Shown here piece after piece: positions 1 through 7,976 of a stretch of DNA of 35,768 bases. Origin of the DNA: Oxalobacteraceae bacterium. Lineage in GTDB: Bacteria; Pseudomonadota; Gammaproteobacteria; Burkholderiales; Burkholderiaceae_D. Each line of letters begins with the position of its first letter. The first letter of the stretch is position 1. Location of the stretch: positions 1 to 35,768 of the forward strand of contig JAJTGD010000038.1 of NCBI GenBank assembly GCA_021299035.1, written 5' to 3'. The notes below the pieces were generated by a model. It had not been told where the DNA came from, searched no databases, and was given only the letters and a program-made list of their open reading frames with translations. A program made the translations under genes and the position numbers.

Positions 1-1
1 T

Positions 2-247
2 GAGATTGATCGTGTACCGATTGATGAACTCGAAGGTCGGGTCACCGCTATGCTCGTCACCCCCTACCCGCCGGGCATTCCGCTACTGATCCCCGGTGAG
101 CGTTTCAACAAGACGATTGTGGATTATCTGAAGTTCGTACGCGAGTTCAATGAAAAGTTACCCGGCTTTGAAACAGACGTGCACGGACTGGTAAAAACCG
201 AGATCGATGGCACCGTGGGCTATTACGTCGATTGCGTTCAGCAGTAG
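2..247 (+). CDS. Orn/Lys/Arg decarboxylase, C-terminal fragment (5' end outside window)
   Basis: The reading frame is open from base 2 to a TAG stop at 245-247; the gene starts upstream of the window. The visible 81 residues contain MLVTPYPPGIPLLIPGE, the typical signature of the C-terminal domain of PLP-dependent fold-III basic amino-acid decarboxylases (SpeC, LdcC/CadA, AdiA group), followed by an expected length of tail. These enzymes decarboxylate ornithine, lysine or arginine to the corresponding polyamine or diamine. The PLP-binding lysine domain is not visible, so the substrate cannot be assigned. The gene converges on pcaF across a shared terminator. Confidence 0.85.
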   Translation, partial: EIDRVPIDELEGRVTAMLVTPYPPGIPLLIPGERFNKTIVDYLKFVREFNEKLPGFETDVHGLVKTEIDGTVGYYVDCVQQ

Positions 248-265
248 ACCTACGGTAGTGGATCT

Positions 266-294
266 AAAAAGGGGAGCCTCAGCTCCCCTTTTTT
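266..294. terminator. Bidirectional rho-independent terminator
   Basis: A perfect 7-bp stem, GGGGAGC (271-277) and GCTCCCC (282-288), closes a 4-base loop. It is flanked by an A tract (266-270) and a T tract (289-294), so it ends in a U run in either direction. It separates the convergent decarboxylase gene (+) and pcaF (-). Confidence 0.93.
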
Positions 295-313
295 ACGATC
301 AGAAAACGTCTGA

Positions 314-1516
314 TCAGACGCGCTCAATCAGCATCGCGATACCCTGACCAACACCGATACACATGGTGCACAGTGCATAACGTCCGCCGCTTCGATGTAG
401 CTGATACGTAGCGGTCGTCAATAAGCGCGCGCCGCTCATGCCCAGCGGGTGGCCCAGCGCGATCGCGCCACCGTTCGGGTTCACACGTGGGTCGTCATCG
501 GCAATACCTAATTGTCGCAATACCGCCAGACCCTGCGCAGCGAAAGCCTCGTTCAATTCGATCACATCAATCTGCTCGAGCTTGATACCGGTTTGCTGGA
601 GCAGCTTCTGTACTGCGGGTACCGGCCCTATGCCCATCACCCGTGGCGCAACACCGGCAGTGGCCATGCCCAGAATACGGGCCCTGGGTTTGAGACCATG
701 ACGCGCGGCACTCTCCTCGTCCGCCAACAACAAGGCACATGCACCATCGTTCACACCGGACGCATTACCAGCAGTCACGGTGCCATCAGGCCGCACGATA
801 CCTTTTAGTTTGGCAAGCGCTTCCATACTGGTGGCACGGGGGTGCTCGTCATTCAGTACCGTGATCGGGTCACCTTTCTTTTGCGGAATGATGACCGGTA
901 CGATCTCATCTGCGAGTGTGCCATTAGCCTGTGCGCCGGAGGCTCTTGCTTGGCTACGCAAAGCGAATGCATCCTGATCCTCACGGCTGATATGAAAATC
1001 AGTCGCGACATTTTCTGCGGTCTCCGGCATAGAATCGACACCGTACAGCGCTTTCATTTGCGGATTGATGAAACGCCATCCGATGGTCGTATCAAAAATC
1101 TGTGCATTACGTGAAAAAGCACTATCTGCCTTGCCCATGACAAACGGTGCGCGTGTCATCGACTCGACCCCACCCGCAATCATCAAACCCGCTTCACCCG
1201 ACTTGATCGCACGTGCTGCGCTACCAACAGCATCCATGCCGGAGCCACACAAGCGATTAATGGTCGCTCCGGGCGCCGACAATGGCAACCCTGCGAGCAG
1301 CAGCGACATACGAGCAACATTACGATTGTCATCGCCTGCCTGATTAGCACAACCGAAGATCACATCGTCCACCATGGACCAATCTGCGGTGGGATTACGT
1401 TCCATCAGCGCACGCAGCGGAATAGCGCCGAGATCGTCTGCACGCATGTCTTTTAGCGCGCCGCCATAGCGACCGATCGGGGTTCGAATAGCATCACAGA
1501 TAAATGCTTGTTTCAT
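314..1516 (-). CDS. pcaF: 3-oxoadipyl-CoA thiolase (beta-ketoadipyl-CoA thiolase)
   Basis: The 400-aa protein is the usual length for a thiolase and closely resembles PcaF along its whole length. The nucleophilic cysteine is Cys90 in [11 protein letters not shown]; the second catalytic pair is His356 in [12 protein letters not shown] and Cys386 in [10 protein letters not shown]. It cleaves 3-oxoadipyl-CoA with CoA to succinyl-CoA and acetyl-CoA, the last step of the 3-oxoadipate pathway, in the cytoplasm. It is the last gene of the long minus-strand aromatic cluster and is separated from pcaJ by 176 bp that hold a repeat pair, so it may have its own promoter or rely on read-through. A general acetyl-CoA acetyltransferase is the alternative, made unlikely by the pcaIJ neighbours. 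Confidence 0.93.
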   Translation of the reverse strand: MKQAFICDAIRTPIGRYGGALKDMRADDLGAIPLRALMERNPTADWSMVDDVIFGCANQAGDDNRNVARMSLLLAGLPLSAPGATINRLCGSGMDAVGSAARAIKSGEAGLMIAGGVESMTRAPFVMGKADSAFSRNAQIFDTTIGWRFINPQMKALYGVDSMPETAENVATDFHISREDQDAFALRSQARASGAQANGTLADEIVPVIIPQKKGDPITVLNDEHPRATSMEALAKLKGIVRPDGTVTAGNASGVNDGACALLLADEESAARHGLKPRARILGMATAGVAPRVMGIGPVPAVQKLLQQTGIKLEQIDVIELNEAFAAQGLAVLRQLGIADDDPRVNPNGGAIALGHPLGMSGARLLTTATYQLHRSGGRYALCTMCIGVGQGIAMLIERV

Positions 1517-1550
1517 CGTTATCTTTATTTAGTAGAAGTTAGAAAGAAAA

Positions 1551-1577
1551 CTGGATTCTGGCCTTCGCCGGAATGAC
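1551..1577. repeat. Intergenic repeat, LDPGLRRDD-type, copy 1
   Basis: The sequence resembles CTGGATTCYGGCNTTCGCCGGAATGAC. It is the same motif, in opposite orientation, as copy 2 at 1655-1680, and it matches the two copies inside the ABC permease gene at 5603-5629 and 5657-5683. It is a short imperfect palindrome of the kind spread through betaproteobacterial intergenic regions. Confidence 0.8.
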
Positions 1578-1654
1578 GATGTTGGCATCATCAATATTTA
1601 AAGTTTCAATTCAAAAATCTGGATGGCGATCTCGGCGCTGGCCTCATGGAAACC

Positions 1655-1680
1655 TCATCCCGGCGCAGGCCGGGATCCAC
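1655..1680. repeat. Intergenic repeat, LDPGLRRDD-type, copy 2 (inverted)
   Basis: TCATCCCGGCGCAGGCCGGG followed by ATCCAC is the inverted partner of copy 1. The pair encloses about 77 bp of A/T-richer sequence between pcaJ and pcaF. Each copy contains its own dyad (CCCGGCgcaGGCCGGG-like), so the RNA would fold here. No transposase gene is present. Confidence 0.8.
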
Positions 1681-1692
1681 AGATGTATACGT

Positions 1693-2331
1693 TTAGATGC
1701 TTCGCAACTGAACACCCGTCATTTGCTGCAAGGCGTCTAACGTCAAGCCCTCAATCATATCAATGACAAGCAAGCCCTCTGGCGTGACATCAATGGTTGC
1801 CAAATCCGTATAAATACGCGATACGCAGCCCACACCCGTCAACGGATAAGTACAACTCGACACGATCTTGCTCTCGCCACTCTTGGTTTGGTGCTCCATC
1901 ATCACAAACACTTTTTTGGCACCTATCGCCAAATCCATCGCACCACCCACTGCCGGTATAGCATCCGGCGCACCCGTATGCCAATTAGCGAGATCGCCGC
2001 GCTCGGACACTTGAAACGCGCCAAGCACGCAAATATCGAGATGCCCACCACGCATCATGGCGAATGAATCTGCGTGATGAAAAAAAGCGCCACCGGTCAG
2101 CAGTGTCACGGGCTGCTTGCCCGCATTGATCAGATCCTCGTCTTCATCCCCTGGGGCTGGTGCCGGCCCCATCCCGAGCAAGCCATTTTCGCTATGCAGA
2201 AAAATCTCTTTACTACGGTCGAGGTGGTTGGCCACCATAGTCGGCAGGCCAATACCCAAATTGACATAGGCACCTTCGGGAATATCACGCGCGACACGCT
2301 GCGCGATCTCGTCACGACTGTGGCGTTTCAT
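1693..2331 (-). CDS. pcaJ: 3-oxoadipate CoA-transferase, subunit B
   Basis: The 212-aa protein matches beta subunits of family I CoA-transferases. The catalytic glutamate that forms the covalent CoA thioester intermediate is Glu48 in the motif SENGLLGMGP. With PcaI it transfers CoA from succinyl-CoA to 3-oxoadipate. Its ATG overlaps the pcaI stop by 4 bp (ATGA), the usual sign of translational coupling for a 1:1 heteromer. Succinyl-CoA:acetoacetate transferase (ScoB) is the close alternative; the neighbouring thiolase and maleylacetate reductase argue for 3-oxoadipate. Confidence 0.92.
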   Translation of the reverse strand: MKRHSRDEIAQRVARDIPEGAYVNLGIGLPTMVANHLDRSKEIFLHSENGLLGMGPAPAPGDEDEDLINAGKQPVTLLTGGAFFHHADSFAMMRGGHLDICVLGAFQVSERGDLANWHTGAPDAIPAVGGAMDLAIGAKKVFVMMEHQTKSGESKIVSSCTYPLTGVGCVSRIYTDLATIDVTPEGLLVIDMIEGLTLDALQQMTGVQLRSI

Positions 2332-2999
2332 TGCACACCTCCGATCTGCACAACACGCTGCACAAAGATGCCTGGTGTGACGATGACCTCGGGATCGAGC
2401 GCGCCAAGCGGAACAATCTCGTCGACTTGGGCAATCGTACAGCGCGCCGCACTCGCCATGATCGGCCCGAAGTTACGCGCTGCCTTCCGGTAAACAAGAT
2501 TGCCCCATCGATCGCCTTTTAATGCCTTGATCAAGGCGAAGTCAGCATGGATCGGCGACTCCAGCACATAGTGCCGTCCATTGATCAAGCGCGTCTCCTT
2601 GCCCTCGGCGAGTTGCGTGCCATAGCCCGTCGGCGAAAAAAAACCACCGATACCTGCCCCCGCTGCACGAATCCGCTCGGCCAGATTACCCTGCGGCGTA
2701 AGCTCCAGTTCAATCTTGCCATCGCGGTAGAGGCCGTCGAATACATGCGAGTCAGCTTGCCGCGGAAACGAGCAGATGATTTTCTTGACCCGCCCGGCCG
2801 CCAGTAAAGCCGCCAAGCCGGTGTCACCATTCCCGGCGTTGTTATTCACAATCGTGAGATCAGTCGCGCCCTGCTCGATCAGCGCGTCGATCAATGCCTT
2901 GGGCATACCCGCGTTCCCAAAACCACCAATCATGACGGTAGCGCCATCATGAATGCCAGCGACTGCGGTATGCAGATCCGGTACGGTTTTATCAATCAA
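2328..2999 (-). CDS. pcaI: 3-oxoadipate CoA-transferase, subunit A
   Basis: The 223-aa protein resembles PcaI along its length, with the glycine-rich VMIGGFGNAGMP near the N terminus (about residues 22-33) and SPTGYGT in the middle. It pairs with PcaJ. The start is a TTG at 2997-2999: it is preceded by a strong AGGAG six bases upstream, while the nearby ATG (3002-3004) is out of frame and meets a stop after two codons. It lies 54 bp downstream of the Rieske gene in the same direction. Confidence 0.92.
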   Translation of the reverse strand: MIDKTVPDLHTAVAGIHDGATVMIGGFGNAGMPKALIDALIEQGATDLTIVNNNAGNGDTGLAALLAAGRVKKIICSFPRQADSHVFDGLYRDGKIELELTPQGNLAERIRAAGAGIGGFFSPTGYGTQLAEGKETRLINGRHYVLESPIHADFALIKALKGDRWGNLVYRKAARNFGPIMASAARCTIAQVDEIVPLGALDPEVIVTPGIFVQRVVQIGGVQ

Positions 3000-3053
3000 T
3001 GCATGCTCCTGCCAGACTTAATGAGTACCCTCAGCACAAGATCCGGCACTTTA

Positions 3054-3437
3054 TCATTGCGCCACTGCCGGGCTGCCCGAACCAAAATATACGACTTCAT
3101 CTTGCACAAAAGAAGGCAAGGCTACCAAGCCATCACCAATGCAAGGACCATCAACGCAGCGCCCATCATTAAAATTAAAAAAAGCCGTATGGTGCGCGCA
3201 CATTATCAAGCCATCTAAGGTCACAAAAGTTTGTGGCTCGTAATTCAGCGGCAAAGAGAAATGCGGACAAAAATTCACGTAGGTCCAGACCTGCTGCCCC
3301 TGCCGAAGTAGCAGTATCTTGAAATTCTCTTTGCCAGCACCGAAGCAAACCTCTCGGCCGTTTTGATCGGGAATTTCATCAATCCGGCAAAGCGGTGTGC
3401 CATTGGCCGGTAGATCAGGATGATCTTGCCAGTTCAA
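3054..3437 (-). CDS. Rieske-type [2Fe-2S] ferredoxin
   Basis: The protein carries a Rieske cluster-binding pair, CPH (in NFCPHFS) and CAHH (in MCAHHTAFF), followed by DGRCVDGPC, so one Cys-X-His and one Cys-X2-His hold the 2Fe-2S cluster. No other domain is present, so it is a stand-alone electron carrier of about 127 aa. The start chosen is TTG at 3435-3437: it overlaps the TGA of the YCII gene (TTGA) and has GGAG eight bases upstream. Upstream in-frame starts (ATG at 3479, TTG at 3485) would force a 46-52 bp overlap with the YCII gene. It may feed an oxygenase encoded elsewhere or re-reduce the iron of a dioxygenase of this cluster. Confidence 0.87.
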   Translation of the reverse strand: MNWQDHPDLPANGTPLCRIDEIPDQNGREVCFGAGKENFKILLLRQGQQVWTYVNFCPHFSLPLNYEPQTFVTLDGLIMCAHHTAFFNFNDGRCVDGPCIGDGLVALPSFVQDEVVYFGSGSPAVAQ

Positions 3438-3751
3438 TGTGCGGTCTCCGCGACCGGCGCTGGCTGACCCAGCGTCCATGCCCAAGGACGAATCTCGACC
3501 GATTGAAACACGCCCGCCTGAGCGTAAGGATCATCGGCCACGAACTCAGATACGGCACTCATCTCATCGGCCTCGACAATCAGTAAAGTGCCATTAGTCT
3601 GTTCATGCTGCATGGTAAGCGTAGGACCACCAAGATGCACCTTGACCCGATGATTGCCCGGATGGCGCAAGTACGCACGATGTATAGGACCAATCTCTTC
3701 ACGTTTATTTGCGGTATCCGGAGCGTCAGTGGCGAGAACCAAGTAATACAT
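3434..3751 (-). CDS. YCII-family protein (dimeric alpha-beta barrel)
   Basis: The 105-aa protein starts MYYLVLATD and has the YCII pattern: an HRAYLR segment with conserved His, GGP in the middle, and ADDPYAQAGVF in the second half (the Asp-Pro-Tyr motif). YCII proteins share a fold with muconolactone isomerase. A clear GAGGAG precedes the ATG. It lies between the intradiol dioxygenase and the Rieske gene and overlaps the latter. A role as isomerase, lactonase or chlorohydrolase-like accessory to ring-cleavage products is possible but unproven. Confidence 0.85.
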   Translation of the reverse strand: MYYLVLATDAPDTANKREEIGPIHRAYLRHPGNHRVKVHLGGPTLTMQHEQTNGTLLIVEADEMSAVSEFVADDPYAQAGVFQSVEIRPWAWTLGQPAPVAETAH

Positions 3752-3762
3752 TAGCGATCTCC

Positions 3763-4587
3763 TCAGGCAGCCGGCTCAAGTACGAAGTCGTAGTTGACTT
3801 GCCACTCCTCACCGTCAGGCTGATACGCCACCACCAGTGAGTTCTTGACGCCAAATACCGCGTCACTCTCGAGATATTCATCACCTTCGGTATAAACCTG
3901 CGTGACAACTGGCTTGAAGCCGGTTGCGCAGACGATGAAGTGAATATGGGCAGGTCGGAACGGATGACGACCGAGTCGATCCAGCAATTGACCCACCGGG
4001 CCATCACTCGGTACCGAGTAGGACACTGGTTTGAGCGTACGGAACCGATAGCTGCCGTCCGCTTCGGTGTGTACCTTCCCACATAGGTGATACTTATCTG
4101 CGCTGCTGTCCTGCACATGGTAAAGACCGTTCGGTGCAGTCTGCCAGATATCTAGCACAGCACCCGCCAAAGGCTTGCCCTGCAGATCACTGACCTTGCC
4201 GCTGACCATGACCCCCGGGCCCTCTCCCGGCGCCAAATCGACACCCGTATGGTGTTCAGGTGCACCCTCGACATAAAACGGTCCAAGCACACTCGACTCA
4301 GTCGCACCCGCTGGCTTGCGATTATTAATGGCATCCATCAGCATCGATACGCCCAGCGTGTCTGACAGCAAAATGAATTCCTGCCGCACATCGTCACACA
4401 TCTGTCCGGTCGTCGTAAGGAACTGTATGCCGGCCATCCACTCCTGTGGCGTTGGTTCAATCTCTCGTACGAAGCCATGCAGATGCTTGATCAGAGAGGT
4501 CATCACTTGCTTCAGGCGTGGGTCATCACACTCGCTCAGGCGCGCCAGCACGGCATCGGTCAAATTATGCTCGGTCAGGTTACGCAT
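3763..4587 (-). CDS. Intradiol ring-cleavage dioxygenase, probable hydroxyquinol 1,2-dioxygenase
   Basis: The 274-aa protein has the N-terminal dimerisation domain and the catalytic domain of intradiol dioxygenases. The four Fe(III) ligands are visible: Tyr156 (NGLYHVQD), Tyr190 (PVSYSVPSDG), His214 and His216 (RPAHIHF). TESSVLGPFYVEGAPE and DAVFGVKNSLV are typical of hydroxyquinol rather than catechol enzymes. It would open benzene-1,2,4-triol to maleylacetate, the substrate of the reductase at 9279-10346. It corresponds to PnpG/HapG-type genes of p-nitrophenol or 4-hydroxyacetophenone clusters. It starts one base after the permease stop. A catechol or chlorocatechol dioxygenase is the alternative, but no cycloisomerase is nearby. 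Confidence 0.9.
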   Translation of the reverse strand: MRNLTEHNLTDAVLARLSECDDPRLKQVMTSLIKHLHGFVREIEPTPQEWMAGIQFLTTTGQMCDDVRQEFILLSDTLGVSMLMDAINNRKPAGATESSVLGPFYVEGAPEHHTGVDLAPGEGPGVMVSGKVSDLQGKPLAGAVLDIWQTAPNGLYHVQDSSADKYHLCGKVHTEADGSYRFRTLKPVSYSVPSDGPVGQLLDRLGRHPFRPAHIHFIVCATGFKPVVTQVYTEGDEYLESDAVFGVKNSLVVAYQPDGEEWQVNYDFVLEPAA

Positions 4588-4588
4588 C

Positions 4589-5695
4589 TCAGATCCTCTC
4601 TTTTAGGAAGCGGTGGGTGGGAAATAGCGACCAACCAAAACGCCGCTGCAGTGCGCCCCAGATGCCATCCCGAAAAAAAATCGTGACCACGATAGCGATC
4701 AGGCCAAGGCCGACCAGATACCAACTGCCGTAGTCGCTAAAAAACTTGTTCAAGAACCAAAAGAGCAACGCGCCGATGATGGGGCCTTCAATACGGCCAA
4801 TACCTCCGATCACCACCATAAAGATCGCGAATGCCGTCCAGTTCACAGAGAACGCTGCATCGGGAGAGATGCGCAAGTTACTGACAAAATAAAGCGCGCC
4901 CGCCAGCCCCGCGCCACCGGCTGCAATCAGGTACACCGCCAGCTTCATTCGGCCGACATCGATACCTTGCGAGGATGCCGCTACCTCGTTATCACGGATC
5001 GCCAGCAATGCCAGTCCGCGTTTGGAACGCAAAAATGCGTAGACCCCAAAGGTCACGACCAGCACGCATGCCAGCGCGATGAAATAGGTCGTTGATTCGC
5101 GCACCGATCGCTCGATATCGCGTAATGCGATCAGCGAGGTGCCAGAGCCGCCGCCAACCCAGTGCAGATTCGCGAATGAAAGACGGAATACTTCCGCGAT
5201 AACCCAGGTACCGATCGCAAAATAGCCACCCTGCAAACGAAACGCGATGAAAGACACTGGATACGCAATGACAACCGTCGCCAACGCTGCGATCGGTATC
5301 GCCGCGAATGGATTCATGCCCGCCTCGTTACCGAGAATCAGCATGATGTAGCCACCGAAGCCCAGAAAGGCTTGCTGCCCGATACTGACCATGCCGCCAT
5401 AGCCCGCGAGCAGATTCCACATCATCGCGAATACAAAGTAACAGCTGATCTCAACGACTTCACGCATCCAACTCGATTCTCCCCACCATGGAATCGAGAT
5501 GGCATACAGCATGATCACGGCGGTGAGTAGTGGTAGCAGTACTGAGAAACGATTGCTGCGTATTACGTCGAACAGAGGCCTGCCATCGTTCGATGAGAGC
5601 CGTTGGATTCCGGCATGCGTCGGAATGACACTGCCATGGACGTCGGCGCTTGATTCGTCATCCCGGCGAAGGCCGGGATCCAGTGTCTTCTTCAT
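4589..5695 (-). CDS. ABC importer permease, LivM family, with repeat-derived N terminus
   Basis: The 368-aa inner-membrane protein has many hydrophobic segments starting near residue 48 and LivM-type motifs (NLLAGYGGMVSIGQQAFLGF, AIRDNEVAA, a cytoplasmic EAA-like loop). The first 36 residues are not LivM-like: LDPGLRRDDE and SVIPTHAGIQ are the translation of two inverted intergenic-repeat copies at 5603-5683. The ATG at 5693-5695 is nevertheless well placed, because AGGTGA, which includes the livH stop, lies just upstream, and no later ATG/GTG start precedes the first membrane segment. It belongs to a five-gene importer (binding protein, two ATPases, two permeases) inside an aromatic cluster, so an aromatic substrate is more likely than an amino acid. 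Confidence 0.9.
   Translation of the reverse strand: MKKTLDPGLRRDDESSADVHGSVIPTHAGIQRLSSNDGRPLFDVIRSNRFSVLLPLLTAVIMLYAISIPWWGESSWMREVVEISCYFVFAMMWNLLAGYGGMVSIGQQAFLGFGGYIMLILGNEAGMNPFAAIPIAALATVVIAYPVSFIAFRLQGGYFAIGTWVIAEVFRLSFANLHWVGGGSGTSLIALRDIERSVRESTTYFIALACVLVVTFGVYAFLRSKRGLALLAIRDNEVAASSQGIDVGRMKLAVYLIAAGGAGLAGALYFVSNLRISPDAAFSVNWTAFAIFMVVIGGIGRIEGPIIGALLFWFLNKFFSDYGSWYLVGLGLIAIVVTIFFRDGIWGALQRRFGWSLFPTHRFLKERI
5603..5683. repeat. Inverted pair of LDPGLRRDD-type repeats inside permease gene
   Basis: Two copies in opposite orientation, 5603-5629 and 5657-5683, match the copies at 1551-1577 and 1655-1680. The arrangement (ggattc...gaatgac, spacer, gtcatcccgg...gggatccag) is the same as in the pcaJ-pcaF gap, but the spacer is 27 bp instead of 77 bp. 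Here the pair is entirely within the 5' end of an open reading frame. Confidence 0.88.
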
Positions 5696-5698
5696 GAA

Positions 5699-6553
5699 TC
5701 ACCTAGTCTTCGGAAACAAACCCTGCGGTCTGATCAGCAGCACAAACAAGAATGTCAGATGACCAAACCAGATTCCCCAGCCCGGATCGAAACGGAAGCC
5801 GATTTGCTGTGAAATGCCAAGCAACAAAGCACCAAGCAAAGTGCCCCAGAACGACCCCATTCCACCGATGATCACGGCTTCGAAGGCGAACAGCAGCAGT
5901 AATGGTCCATCACTTGGCGACACCGTCGTTCGCATCGCCTGCAGCGTACCCGCCAGTGCAATCAATACAAACGCAATGCCGGTCGCCTGCGCATACACAA
6001 TCGATGGCCGAATAGCCATCAACTGCGCGGCCTCACGATCATCCGATACCGCGCGAAACGAGCGACCCAGGGAAGTAAATGAAAATAATGCCTGCAAGGC
6101 CAGCGTTGCAAGAACTGCCACGCCAAGTGTCAGCAGAGGTAAAGTGCCAACCGTGGCAACACCAATAGACAGGCTATCGATTGCAATCGCACCTGCATCA
6201 AGTGAGCGCGGATCAGCCGAGTACAGCTCTAGCAACAAGTTCTGGATGATGATCGCCAGACCGAATGTGACCACCAGCGATGGCAGCGGATCTTTACCTA
6301 GCGTCCCATTCAACACAAAGCGCTGCAATACATAGCCAAACACAAAGGCTGCCGGCGCAATGAGTAATAAGGCCCAACCCGGTGCCAGCCCGGTCGCACC
6401 AACCAAACTGATGGCGAAAAAGCCACCGAGGATGATGAAGTCACCTTGTGCGGTGTTGGTCAGTCGCATCACACCAAACATCAGCGACTGCCCCAGCGCG
6501 AACAGCGCATACAAACCACCGAGCAGCAAACCCTGAAGCAGAATATCCGTCAT
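5699..6553 (-). CDS. ABC importer permease, LivH family
   Basis: The 284-aa protein is the normal length for a LivH-type permease and is hydrophobic almost throughout. It begins MTDILLQGLLLGGLYALFAL and contains GVMRLTNTAQGDFIILGG and EAVIIGGMGSFWGTLLGALL, which are family hallmarks. It forms the membrane channel together with the LivM-type protein. The start lies 2 bp after the ATPase stop, and its own stop overlaps the ribosome-binding site of the next gene, so the importer genes are tightly coupled. Confidence 0.93.
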   Translation of the reverse strand: MTDILLQGLLLGGLYALFALGQSLMFGVMRLTNTAQGDFIILGGFFAISLVGATGLAPGWALLLIAPAAFVFGYVLQRFVLNGTLGKDPLPSLVVTFGLAIIIQNLLLELYSADPRSLDAGAIAIDSLSIGVATVGTLPLLTLGVAVLATLALQALFSFTSLGRSFRAVSDDREAAQLMAIRPSIVYAQATGIAFVLIALAGTLQAMRTTVSPSDGPLLLLFAFEAVIIGGMGSFWGTLLGALLLGISQQIGFRFDPGWGIWFGHLTFLFVLLIRPQGLFPKTR

Positions 6554-6555
6554 CG

Positions 6556-7251
6556 CTAGAGTCCGAAGTAAGCTTTGCTGATCTGCTCACGCGTCAGATC
6601 ACCAGACTTGCCGACTAATGACACACGCCCCTCCTGCAGACATACGACCCGCGATGACACCTGCATCGCTAGTTGTACGTCCTGCTCCACAATCAGCAAC
6701 GTCATACCGTCCTGCTGCAGTGATGGCAAGGCGGCATAAATCTCACGAATCACGACTGGCGCCAAGCCAAGCGATATCTCATCACACAACAAAATGCGCG
6801 GATTGCTCATCAACGCACGACCAATCGCTACCATTTGCTGCTGCCCGCCCGACAATGACGTAGAAGGATGTGTTCGCTTTTCTTTCAGAATCGGAAACAA
6901 GGCATACACACGCTCGAGATTCCAAGTGCCGCTACGGCGCGATAATGCGCCCATCTGCAAGTTCTCTTCGACGGATAAGGAAGGAAACAGGCGGCGTCCC
7001 TCCGGTACCATGGCAATACCGCGCGTGACGATATCGGCAGCCTCCACGCGATCAATACGCTCGCCATCCAATCGAATCTCACCTGCACTCGGTGCAAGCA
7101 TGCCGGTGATAGTTTTTAGGAAAGTGGATTTGCCTGCGCCATTGGCACCGATCAGTGCGACTACCTCACCGGCATCCATATCCAGATCAATACCAAACAA
7201 GGCTTGTGCATCACCATAAGACGCTGTGACTGATCTTGCCTGTAGCAGCAT
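6556..7251 (-). CDS. ABC importer ATP-binding protein, LivF family
   Basis: The 231-aa ATPase carries Walker A GANGAGKS (residues 35-42), signature LSGGQ (133-137), Walker B ILLCDE (153-158) and an EQD switch near residue 190. The family normally couples ATP hydrolysis to import of branched-chain amino acids; related systems with aromatic clusters import aromatic acids. It starts immediately after the LivG-type stop codon, with no spacer. Confidence 0.93.
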   Translation of the reverse strand: MLLQARSVTASYGDAQALFGIDLDMDAGEVVALIGANGAGKSTFLKTITGMLAPSAGEIRLDGERIDRVEAADIVTRGIAMVPEGRRLFPSLSVEENLQMGALSRRSGTWNLERVYALFPILKEKRTHPSTSLSGGQQQMVAIGRALMSNPRILLCDEISLGLAPVVIREIYAALPSLQQDGMTLLIVEQDVQLAMQVSSRVVCLQEGRVSLVGKSGDLTREQISKAYFGL

Positions 7252-7971
7252 CTAGCTCTCCAGCCCCATGTACACACGGCGTACTTCAGGATCCTGCATC
7301 ACGTGCTGCGGCTCACCGGTACAGAGTGTTTTGCCGAAATTGATCACATGCAGCCGATCTGCCAGCGACAGCAAGGCATGCACTACATGCTCAATCCAGA
7401 TCATGGTGACCCCGGTTTGCTTGATGCGACGCAGCTCTTCTACCAAAGCCTGTGCTTCATGCTCAGTCAAGCCGCCAGCAATTTCATCCAGCAGCAGTAG
7501 TCGTGGCCGCGTCGCCAGCGCGCGTGCCAGCTCCAGCCGTTTGCGATTCAAGAGAGTTAATCCACCTGCAGCATGATTGGCATAGCGTGTCAGCTCGGTT
7601 TGCTGCAGTACATCCCAGGCAATATCCCAGGCCTCGCGCTCACTGACTTGCGCACCGAAACATGCGGCGGTAACCAGATTTTCGAATACGCTCATGTGCC
7701 CGAATGGCTGGGGTACTTGGTATGAACGACCAATACCCAAACGGCAGCGCTCGAAAGGTGCCAGCGCATTGATACGTTGGCCTTGATACTCAACCTCGCC
7801 AGCGTCGGTTTTCACGTCACCAGAGATCAGGTTGAAAAGGGTAGTCTTCCCGGCCCCATTGGGGCCGAGAATACCGAGTACCTCACCCTCGCTCACCGAC
7901 AGCGAAACCGCATCGGTGACTTTCAGCGCGCCGTACGACTTGCTGACATTATTAAGAGCGAGTAATGCCAT
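7252..7971 (-). CDS. ABC importer ATP-binding protein, LivG family
   Basis: The 239-aa ATPase has Walker A GPNGAGKT (residues 36-43), Walker B RLLLLDE (157-163) and the H-loop His195 (IEH). The signature region reads LTLLNRKRLELARAL (138-152) instead of the usual LSxGQ, a variant found in some importers of this family. It starts 5 bp after the binding-protein stop. It forms the nucleotide-binding heterodimer with the LivF-type protein. Confidence 0.93.
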   Translation of the reverse strand: MALLALNNVSKSYGALKVTDAVSLSVSEGEVLGILGPNGAGKTTLFNLISGDVKTDAGEVEYQGQRINALAPFERCRLGIGRSYQVPQPFGHMSVFENLVTAACFGAQVSEREAWDIAWDVLQQTELTRYANHAAGGLTLLNRKRLELARALATRPRLLLLDEIAGGLTEHEAQALVEELRRIKQTGVTMIWIEHVVHALLSLADRLHVINFGKTLCTGEPQHVMQDPEVRRVYMGLES

Positions 7972-7976
7972 CGCGC

